A DNA stretch of 64,000 nucleotides from the NCBI GenBank assembly GCA_013140765.1, contig JABFSE010000003.1:62001-126000 (forward strand). The letters run 5' to 3'. This DNA comes from Sulfuriferula sp. (lineage in GTDB: Bacteria > Pseudomonadota > Gammaproteobacteria > Burkholderiales > Sulfuriferulaceae). Below the pieces are notes generated by a model. It searched no databases. It was not told where the DNA came from and saw only the letters and a program-made list of their open reading frames with translations. The position numbers and the translations under genes were made by a program. Of this stretch, positions 57,314 through 64,000 are shown piece by piece; positions within the stretch are counted from its first letter, which is position 1, and each line of letters starts with the position of its first letter.

Positions 57314-58665
57314 CAGGCTTGCTCCTCTATTATCTTGACGACGCGTTCCATTTGCATAAAACGCGATCCTTTCACTAACACGACGACCTCGGCGCATAAT
57401 TGTGCCGACAACTCAGCCGCAAGCGTAGGCAAATCACTAAAGTGCCGCCCACCTGCGCCAAATGCCTGCACGCTGTGCGCACTCAAATCGCCTAGCGCAT
57501 ACAACGCATCCACACCTGCCAGCTTGGCAAACTCACCGATTTGCGCGTGCATAGCGACGGCATCGTCGCCCAGCTCACCCATGTCACCCAACACTAAAAT
57601 ACGCTTGCCTGACATCGCCGCCAGCACTTTAATTGCCGCCCGCGTCGAATCTGGATTGGCGTTATAACTATCGTCTATCACCAGTGCGCCATGCTGTGCG
57701 GGTTTACGTTGCAAACGCCCTTTAACGCCGCGATAGCCTTCCAGCCCCGCTTTAATCGTTGTCATATCTATGCCTGCGACGATAGCTATCGCCGTTGCCG
57801 CCAACGCATTCATGACGTTATGCTCACCTGCCACGGGCAAGGCAATATGGGTCGTGGTCGTACCGACTTGCACGCTAATATCATTGCCCACAGCCGTTGC
57901 GTTATAACTGGCGCGAACGTCATGCGCTTGCCTCAAGCCAAAATCGACTACTTGGTGATGCCCCGCCAAATCACGCCACATCGCGGCAAACGCATCGTCG
58001 TTATTGATAACGGCGACACCCGTATCAGCTAAACCTGCCAAAATCTCGCCTTTAGCCGCAGCAATAGCGGCAACTGAACCCAACATGCCGATATGCGCTG
58101 TACCTGCGTTGATAATTGCCGCCACATCAGGTCGCGCCAAGTGGGTTAAATAGGCGATTTCACCCGTGTGATTCATGCCCATCTCCACTACGGCAAATTG
58201 ATGTTCAGCTCGCAGACGCAATAAAGTCAGCGGCATACCTATGTCATTGTTCAAGTTTCCTTGTGTCGCCAGCACTGCCGCATCACCGACGGCGACGCGC
58301 AAAATCGCGGCTAACATTTCTTTGACCGAGGTTTTGCCGCTACTACCCGTAATCGCTAACAACCGCGCAGGCATTTTGCGCCGCCATACAGCGGCAAGCT
58401 GCCCCAAAGCCAGCCGCGTATCGGCCACCACAATAGCGGGCACGCCAGCCACATCGGCTTGCGTATCGACCATCACCGCCGCCGCACCCAGCGTGAAGGC
58501 TTGGTGCACAAAGTCATGCCCGTCAAACTTTTCACCGCGTAACGCCACAAATAAATCGCCCGCTTGTATATCACGGCTATCGCTGGTGACACGCGTAAAA
58601 GCCGCATCTGCACCGATGAATTGCGCCGAAATAGCATGAGCCGCCGCGTGCGTCGTCCACATCAT
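57313..58665 (-). CDS. murF: UDP-MurNAc-tripeptide--D-alanyl-D-alanine ligase
   Basis: Adds D-Ala-D-Ala to the precursor (450 residues). The N-terminal domain has [21 protein letters not shown]-loop [27 protein letters not shown] and [15 protein letters not shown]. It overlaps murE as ATGA. Confidence 0.97.
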   Translation of the reverse strand: MMWTTHAAAHAISAQFIGADAAFTRVTSDSRDIQAGDLFVALRGEKFDGHDFVHQAFTLGAAAVMVDTQADVAGVPAIVVADTRLALGQLAAVWRRKMPARLLAITGSSGKTSVKEMLAAILRVAVGDAAVLATQGNLNNDIGMPLTLLRLRAEHQFAVVEMGMNHTGEIAYLTHLARPDVAAIINAGTAHIGMLGSVAAIAAAKGEILAGLADTGVAVINNDDAFAAMWRDLAGHHQVVDFGLRQAHDVRASYNATAVGNDISVQVGTTTTHIALPVAGEHNVMNALAATAIAIVAGIDMTTIKAGLEGYRGVKGRLQRKPAQHGALVIDDSYNANPDSTRAAIKVLAAMSGKRILVLGDMGELGDDAVAMHAQIGEFAKLAGVDALYALGDLSAHSVQAFGAGGRHFSDLPTLAAELSAQLCAEVVVLVKGSRFMQMERVVKIIEEQA

Positions 58666-60116
58666 GCGCCCCTCGCTTGTAATGCGGCTTGCGCCACAGC
58701 CACATCGCTAAACGGCTGTCTTACGCCCGCGATTTCCTGATAATCTTCATGTCCTTTACCTGCAATTAACACTATGTCTCCTGCTTGCGCCTGCTCAATA
58801 GCATGGTTAATTGCTTGCGCTCTGTCTGCTATCACGCTTTCCTGTCCATTCATCCCTGCCTGTATGGCGGCAATAATCGCTAACGGGTCTTCACTGCGCG
58901 GATTATCGGAAGTTAGCACACACGTATCCGCATAACGGCTTGCCGCCGCGCCCATCAACAGACGCTTGCCTACATCGCGGTCACCGCCGCAACCAAACAC
59001 ACACCACAATTGCCCTGCTGGATTCAACTCACGTAAAGTTTGCAACACTTTTTCTAGCGCGTCGGAGGTGTGCGCGTAATCGACCACCACCAAAGGCTGA
59101 TTGCCCCCGCCCAGCGTTTGCATACGCCCAGCCACTGCATGAGATTGCCCCAGTGTGCGCAAAGCATCTGCAAATGACACATCGCTAACCAATAAAACGG
59201 CCAAACTCGCCAACAAGTTATGCGCGTTAAAACGACCTAACAAAGCCGATGTTAATCGCCCGTTACCCCACGGTGTATCAACCTGCATGGACAACCCCGC
59301 TAATGACAACTGCAAATCACTGCCATGCACATCTGCCGCACCAAAACCATAGCTCACTACTTTAGCAGCGGTCTGCGTCGCTAGTTGCCGACCGAGTTCA
59401 TCATCTATATTCAAAATCGCGTAACGTAAGCCAGACCAATTAAACAGCTTACTTTTTGCCGCCGCATAGCTCGTCATATCACCGTGATAATCCAAGTGAT
59501 CTTGGGTAAAATTAGTCAGCACAGCGACATCAAATTGCACGCCATGCACGCGACCTTGGTCTAGTCCATGCGACGACACTTCCATCGCCACCGCTTGCGC
59601 ATCTGCACCGCGATACGCACGCAACGCCGCGTGTAGCAACGTGGCGTCAGGGGTGGTATTGCCTGTGTAATGCAAATCGGGCGGTATGCCATTACCTAAG
59701 GTGCCGATAATCGCTGTTTTACGCGCTAACTGATTAAGTGCCTGCGCTATCCATTGCGTACACGATGTCTTGCCGTTCGTCCCCGTCACGCCAATAATCC
59801 ACATATCCGCGCTGGCGTTGCCATACACGCTGGCGGCAATATCACCCAAGGCATCACGCAAATCCACCACGGCGATATTCGGTACGTGAGCAAATTCATG
59901 TGGCCACACAAAATCCGCCGCCTCCCACACCACCGCCAGAGCACCTGCGGCTATTGCCGCCGCAATATAACGTCTGCCGTCACCCGACTCACCTGGGTAA
60001 GCCGCGAATATCATGCCTGCCTGTATTTGCCGACTATCGCTAGCAATACCCGTCACGCCTAAATGCGCGAAAGCCGCTATCACTTTAGCGGCTGTTTGAG
60101 CGCGGTGCGTACTCAT
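58662..60116 (-). CDS. murE: UDP-MurNAc-L-Ala-D-Glu--meso-DAP ligase
   Basis: Adds the third peptide residue (484 residues). SDSRQIQAGMIFAAYPG, P-loop GVTGTNGKTSC, and LTSDNPRSEDP, whose DNPR motif marks meso-diaminopimelate specificity. It overlaps ftsI as ATGA. Confidence 0.97.
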   Translation of the reverse strand: MSTHRAQTAAKVIAAFAHLGVTGIASDSRQIQAGMIFAAYPGESGDGRRYIAAAIAAGALAVVWEAADFVWPHEFAHVPNIAVVDLRDALGDIAASVYGNASADMWIIGVTGTNGKTSCTQWIAQALNQLARKTAIIGTLGNGIPPDLHYTGNTTPDATLLHAALRAYRGADAQAVAMEVSSHGLDQGRVHGVQFDVAVLTNFTQDHLDYHGDMTSYAAAKSKLFNWSGLRYAILNIDDELGRQLATQTAAKVVSYGFGAADVHGSDLQLSLAGLSMQVDTPWGNGRLTSALLGRFNAHNLLASLAVLLVSDVSFADALRTLGQSHAVAGRMQTLGGGNQPLVVVDYAHTSDALEKVLQTLRELNPAGQLWCVFGCGGDRDVGKRLLMGAAASRYADTCVLTSDNPRSEDPLAIIAAIQAGMNGQESVIADRAQAINHAIEQAQAGDIVLIAGKGHEDYQEIAGVRQPFSDVAVAQAALQARGA

Positions 60117-61858
60117 AGCGATTCATCCTCCCCTGTTGTTGCCGCAGGAATAGGTCTTTGCGTAATCGGTTTATCAGGCGCAATATCCAGTTGCCGTAAC
60201 GCACCTTGCATCACTTGCTTAAACACGGGCGCGGATACCGTGCCGCCGTAATACTGCCCCGCCGCAGGCTCATCAACCATAACGGCAATAATCAGCCGTG
60301 GATTACTCGCGGGGGCAAAACCGATAAACGAAGCGATGTATTTATCCGCTGAATAGCCGCCCCTATCGGGCTTATGCGCCGTACCTGTTTTACCTGCGAC
60401 GCGATAACCCTCTATCGCCGCTTGCGGGGCAGTACCTTCTACGCTGATAACGCTTTCCAGCATCGGTATCACCGCATCTGCGCTTTGCGCACTAAACACG
60501 CGCGTACCCACTGGCGTTGCGCCATTCAGTTTTAACATGGTCACGGGCTTAATCACACCATGATTGGTAAACACGGTATAAGCCTGCGCTAATTGCAACA
60601 AGCTCACAGAAATGCCATTACCGTAAGACATGGTTGCCTGCTCTATCGGCCGCCATTTTTGGTAAGGACGCAAACTACCCGATGCCGCACCTGGAAAACC
60701 AACTTGCGGCACGATGCCAAATCCAGCATTGTGAAATTCTGTCCACATATATTCGGGCGACATAGACAAAGCAATTTTAGACGCGCCGACGTTGCTGGAT
60801 TTTTGTATCACTTGCGACACCGTCAACATGCCATGCGGGTGCGCATCATGGATGCGTTTAGTGCCAACCACATAGCTACCATTGTCGGTATCTATCAGCG
60901 TGTCAGGACGATACTTGCCCGTGTCCATTGCCGCCGCGATAGTAAACGGTTTCATGGTTGAGCCAGGTTCATACTCGTCGGTGACTGCATGATTACGCAT
61001 TTGCCACGGCTTTACGCCCTCTCGATTATTTGGGTTAAATGATGGGACATTGGCCAACGCCAAAATCTCACCTGTTTTTGCGTCCAACACCACTATCGCC
61101 CCCGCCTTGGCTTTATTCGCCAATACGGCCGCCTGCAATTCGCGGTAAGCCAGATATTGCAAACGCATATCTATAGATAGCGTTAAATCCTGACCTGGTT
61201 TAGGGCTTAATATGCTCGCCAGGTCTTCAAAAATGTTACCTTTACGGTCTTTCAACACACGGCGACTGCCAGGCACACCCGCCAAAGTAGCTTGATGCGC
61301 CAGCTCCATGCCTTCTTGCCCGCTGTCATCCAGCCCAGTAAAACCTAATAAATGTGCGGCCACTTCACCCGCTGGGTAATAACGCCGATATTCGCGTTGC
61401 AACGCCATGCCTGCGATACCTAATTGCGCCACCGCCGCCGCTTGATCAGGCGGTAAGCGGCGTTTGATATACACAAATTCTTTTTCTTTTGCCGCCAGTT
61501 TTACCTGTATTTCTTGCGCTGACATCCCTAGCACTGCCGCCAATTGCTTGAGTTGCGACGGGCTTAATTGCACCGCGCTAGGATTCGCCCACAAGGATTC
61601 TACGGGCGTACTAATTGCCAACGGTTCGCCTGTTCTATCCGCTATCATGCCTCGATGTGCGGGTAGCTCAACGACGCGACTAGCTAACGCATCGCCTTTG
61701 CGTTGCAAAAACTCATGACGCAAACTCTGCAAATAAATGGCTCTGCCCGCCAATATCAACAACATCAGCAATATCGCGCCGAGCACGAAATACGCCCGCC
61801 AGCTGACTAAATGCAGCTCCAGTAAATGACTAGTCGGACGGCTCGCAATACGACTCAT
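60113..61858 (-). CDS. ftsI: Septal peptidoglycan transpeptidase FtsI (PBP3)
   Basis: A class B penicillin-binding protein (581 residues) with an N-terminal helix (about 21-44), a pedestal domain and a transpeptidase domain. Active-site motifs: S-x-x-K in EPGSTMKPFT, S-x-N in KSSNVGAS and KTG in VAGKTGTAHK. It overlaps ftsL as ATGA. Confidence 0.97.
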   Translation of the reverse strand: MSRIASRPTSHLLELHLVSWRAYFVLGAILLMLLILAGRAIYLQSLRHEFLQRKGDALASRVVELPAHRGMIADRTGEPLAISTPVESLWANPSAVQLSPSQLKQLAAVLGMSAQEIQVKLAAKEKEFVYIKRRLPPDQAAAVAQLGIAGMALQREYRRYYPAGEVAAHLLGFTGLDDSGQEGMELAHQATLAGVPGSRRVLKDRKGNIFEDLASILSPKPGQDLTLSIDMRLQYLAYRELQAAVLANKAKAGAIVVLDAKTGEILALANVPSFNPNNREGVKPWQMRNHAVTDEYEPGSTMKPFTIAAAMDTGKYRPDTLIDTDNGSYVVGTKRIHDAHPHGMLTVSQVIQKSSNVGASKIALSMSPEYMWTEFHNAGFGIVPQVGFPGAASGSLRPYQKWRPIEQATMSYGNGISVSLLQLAQAYTVFTNHGVIKPVTMLKLNGATPVGTRVFSAQSADAVIPMLESVISVEGTAPQAAIEGYRVAGKTGTAHKPDRGGYSADKYIASFIGFAPASNPRLIIAVMVDEPAAGQYYGGTVSAPVFKQVMQGALRQLDIAPDKPITQRPIPAATTGEDESL

Positions 61859-62139
61859 TGCACCACACCCTGCACTTTGCCTGCGTACACCACTTGCACG
61901 TGCGCCGCATCAGGCAACTGCATTTGCAGTTTTTCTGTCGCCAATTTTTCTACTCTGGCGTGCATCGCCCACGTGCTCTGCTCTAATTGCAATTGACCCC
62001 ATTCAACCTCAAGCGCACGTTGCTGTATCTGCGCCCGCTCCAGCGCGATAAAGGTTTGCCGCGCTTGGTGCTGGCTGGTGACGACTGCAAATGCGCTCAC
62101 GACAACTATCGCTAACAATGCCAAATGCCACTTACTCAC
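61855..62139 (-). CDS. ftsL: Cell division protein FtsL
   Basis: A small bitopic protein (94 residues): membrane helix [19 protein letters not shown], then a coiled-coil region ([20 protein letters not shown]). It forms the FtsQLB subcomplex; ftsB is not in this window. It starts with GTG overlapping the rsmH stop (GTGA), with GGAGG 4 nt before it. Confidence 0.93.
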   Translation of the reverse strand: MSKWHLALLAIVVVSAFAVVTSQHQARQTFIALERAQIQQRALEVEWGQLQLEQSTWAMHARVEKLATEKLQMQLPDAAHVQVVYAGKVQGVVQ

Positions 62140-63056
62140 ACCGCCTCCATCACACGCATAACGGCACTACGTGCACGCGGGTTACGCGCTATTTCTTCGG
62201 CACTGGGTTTGGTCGCTCGCCCAATTAGGCGCATTTTTGCCGTCGGTATATCCACAGCTTTAATTGGCAACCGTGCAGGCAAGCTCGGCGGACTGGATAA
62301 TTCCCGCATAAACCGCTTCACAATTCGATCTTCCAGCGAATGAAAACTAATCACCGCGAGGCGACCCGTAGAAGTTAATAAGCCCGCTACTGCGGGCAGG
62401 GCTATCGACAATTCTTCAAGCTCTCGGTTGATGTAAATCCGTATAGCCTGAAAGGTGCGTGTCGCGGGACTCTGCCCTGGCTCATGCCTAGGGATAACGG
62501 CCGCGACAAGTTGCGCAAGTTGTTTTGTGGTTGTAATTGGCGCGACTGCTCTTTGCGCAACAATCGCTCTTGCAATCGACTTAGCAAACCGCTCTTCACC
62601 ATATTGACTAATCACCTCTCGTAATTCGATTTCAGCTACGCTTGCCAGCCATGCCGCCGCCGTTTGCCCACGCGTCGTGTCCATACGCATATCTAGCGGC
62701 GCATCAAAGCGAAAACTAAAACCACGCTCCGCCTCATCCAGTTGCGGCGATGACACACCTAAATCCATTAACGCGCCGTCAATTTCAATCACACCACGCT
62801 GTGCCAATTCTGTCGCTAGGTGCTCAAAACCGCTATGTATCAATTCAAATCGCACATCGTTTATCAATGCCCCAGCCGCCACCGCTTTGGGGTCTTTATC
62901 GAAAGCGTATAAACGCCCAGACTCACCCAGCTGGCTTAATATCAAGCGGCTATGCCCACCGCGACCAAATGTCGCATCGACATAAATACCGCCCGCTTTA
63001 ATCGCTAATGCCGCAACGGCCTCTGTCAATAAAACAGTCTCGTGTTGCAAGCTCAC
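62136..63056 (-). CDS. rsmH: 16S rRNA m4C1402 methyltransferase RsmH (MraW)
   Basis: Methylates C1402 of 16S rRNA (306 residues). It begins [13 protein letters not shown], with the SAM site [33 protein letters not shown] and [14 protein letters not shown]. It starts with GTG overlapping the mraZ stop (GTGA). Confidence 0.97.
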   Translation of the reverse strand: MSLQHETVLLTEAVAALAIKAGGIYVDATFGRGGHSRLILSQLGESGRLYAFDKDPKAVAAGALINDVRFELIHSGFEHLATELAQRGVIEIDGALMDLGVSSPQLDEAERGFSFRFDAPLDMRMDTTRGQTAAAWLASVAEIELREVISQYGEERFAKSIARAIVAQRAVAPITTTKQLAQLVAAVIPRHEPGQSPATRTFQAIRIYINRELEELSIALPAVAGLLTSTGRLAVISFHSLEDRIVKRFMRELSSPPSLPARLPIKAVDIPTAKMRLIGRATKPSAEEIARNPRARSAVMRVMEAV

Positions 63057-63499
63057 AATGAAAAACCCGCCAACTCATCAGGCATGATGCCGTCACTAAA
63101 GGTCAATGCCGCATCCATTTGCGCTTGCCAGCGTGATTCGCTCCACAGTTCAAATTTCGCACCTTGACCCACCATCACCACGCTTTTATCCAACGCAGCA
63201 AATTCACGCAACATGGCGGGCAATAGAATGCGCCCAGCAGTATCCAGCTCTAAATCAACCGCATTACCGATTAGCAAACGTTGCAAACTGCGGGTTTGAG
63301 GATTGAAGCTGGACAAGCTGTTTAATTTTTTCTCGATAGGCTCCCACTCGAGCAAGGGGAACAACAACAAACACTGGCTAGGGTCAGCCGTTACCACAAC
63401 GCGCCCATCGCCGTGCGCCAACAACGCGTCACGATACTTGGACGGCACTGCCAGCCGACCCTTAGTATCCAGACTTAATGTTGTCACGCCTCGAAACAT
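63053..63499 (-). CDS. mraZ: Transcriptional regulator MraZ
   Basis: An AbrB-like ring-forming repressor of its own operon (148 residues). Two related halves: [19 protein letters not shown] and [19 protein letters not shown], each with the D-x-x-G-R DNA-binding core. It is the first gene of the dcw cluster. AAAGG lies 9 nt before the ATG. Its probable operator is the repeat array just upstream. Confidence 0.97.
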   Translation of the reverse strand: MFRGVTTLSLDTKGRLAVPSKYRDALLAHGDGRVVVTADPSQCLLLFPLLEWEPIEKKLNSLSSFNPQTRSLQRLLIGNAVDLELDTAGRILLPAMLREFAALDKSVVMVGQGAKFELWSESRWQAQMDAALTFSDGIMPDELAGFSL

Positions 63500-63538
63500 A
63501 CTTAAAAACCTTTATTTGAAAATGAGGGCAAAAACTCA

Positions 63539-63599
63539 CCACTTTTCGCCACTTTTTACCACATAACACCACTATAGATAATAATCCCTACAGGGTCAA
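63539..63599 (-). promoter_or_regulatory. Pmra promoter with four GTGG repeats (MraZ operator)
   Basis: On the minus strand TTGACC (63599-63594), 17 nt, TATAGT (63576-63571) is a near-consensus promoter. GTGG occurs four times at exact 10-bp steps (63572-63569, 63562-63559, 63552-63549, 63542-63539), starting within the -10. Such short direct repeats with one-turn spacing are the known form of MraZ sites. It implies autorepression of the whole cluster. Confidence 0.85.
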
Positions 63600-63775
63600 G
63601 GACGAGTCTGAATTTATTTATAAATTACAAAGACTTAGCATATAAACAAATGCTAATATACGAAGATAATTAAGCACATAGCGCAGATATTGAAAGTGCG
63701 TTATTAGGTAACGACGATGCTTAAATTGACCGCTTGCAGAGCGTCAAATGATTTGCAGATGTATTGAAAAAATGA

Positions 63776-64000
63776 AGGTGAAGCTGATCGATAAGCCGGG
63801 TTTTGTCGTGAGCAATCATTCCTCTAGGCGTTTGGTCACCCAAACGCTCAAGCAACCTACCCGCAGGCTCAGCGAGCAGCTTCAACGCCTGCCTATTTGG
63901 TCTTGCTCCAGATGGAGGTTACCGCGTTTCACATCCATCCATCTTGCGATGGATTTACTCGTCTCTGTGGCCCTATTCCTCGCCTCACGGCGGCCAGCCA
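63776..64000 (-). ncRNA. rnpB: RNase P RNA (class A), 5'-truncated
   Basis: The 3' 225 nt of the catalytic RNA of RNase P, running off the right edge. On the minus strand the conserved blocks GGTAACCTCCATCTGGAGCA, AGACCAAATAGG, AGGAATGATTGCTCACGACA and the 3' ACCCGGCTTATCGATCAGC are seen in order. The 5' strand with the CR-I block lies beyond the window. It ends about 200 bp before the mra promoter, on the same strand; a run of six T follows the mature end. Confidence 0.95.

Noticed and set aside
1-64000. CRISPR array, prophage, integron or large defence island
   Set aside because: No repeat-spacer pattern, phage structural gene, integrase or attachment site was found. The only mobile trace is the IS5-type remnant at about 16 kb.

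Overview
The window looks like a conserved chromosomal segment of a betaproteobacterium, most likely in or near Nitrosomonadales. This placement is inferred from gene order and protein families: rnpB next to mraZ, a complete dcw cluster ending in ftsZ-lpxC, def-fmt-htpX, smg-dprA beside topA, gmk-rpoZ-spoT, metX-metW, yqgE-ruvX-pyrR-pyrB-pyrC', and a lysine/alanine tail on TopA. Base composition is roughly even and coding density is very high, with many 1-4 nt overlaps between neighbours. Apart from one IS5-type transposase remnant and one small toxin-antitoxin pair, nothing looks recently acquired.

Layout, left to right. 1-2.8 kb: 3' part of hemN, a bicupin gene and a Phd/PIN toxin-antitoxin pair with a readable promoter-operator. 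2.8-7.9 kb (minus): topA, smg, dprA and a LysM-protein gene. 8.0-10.4 kb (plus): def-fmt-htpX. 10.3-15.5 kb (minus): a Mla/Pqi-type lipid transport operon (permease with STAS domain, ATPase, MCE protein, lipoprotein), then metX-metW. 15.5-19.5 kb: an unrecognised gene, the IS remnant, a DUF1289 gene, then gmk-rpoZ-spoT. 19.5-22.8 kb: a membrane protein, an OmpR-family two-component system and a PepSY protein. Both the first gene and the PepSY gene carry the same tandem CTTAAG box upstream, so this looks like one autoregulated unit. 22.9-29.2 kb: a COG0523 GTPase, speD, and a five-gene MacAB-TolC-like efflux operon.

29.2-37 kb: mutM, a large dynamin-family GTPase, the yqgE-ruvX-pyrR-pyrB-pyrC' operon (the DHOase homologue has lost its zinc ligands) and two tandem rhodaneses. 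37-44.2 kb (plus): metH, a DMT exporter, dnaB and alr, closed by a 32-bp perfect palindrome terminator. 44.2-45.2 kb: a cytochrome c5-like protein, tRNA-Arg(CCG) and a small membrane protein. 45.2-63.5 kb (minus): the whole division and cell-wall cluster mraZ-rsmH-ftsL-ftsI-murE-murF-mraY-murD-ftsW-murG-murC-murB-ddl-ftsQ-ftsA-ftsZ followed by lpxC. It is headed by a sigma70-like promoter overlapping four 10-bp-spaced GTGG repeats, which fits MraZ autoregulation. The window ends inside rnpB (RNase P RNA).

No CRISPR array, prophage or clearly new defence system was seen. The most informative unexplained signals are regulatory: the CTTAAG-N5-CTTAAG boxes, the TTAGCTAA operator pair of the toxin-antitoxin locus, and the mraZ repeats. 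The least understood proteins are the one encoded at 15474-15956, the three-helix protein inside the efflux operon, and the dynamin-like GTPase. No gap longer than 300 bases is without a gene or gene remnant.
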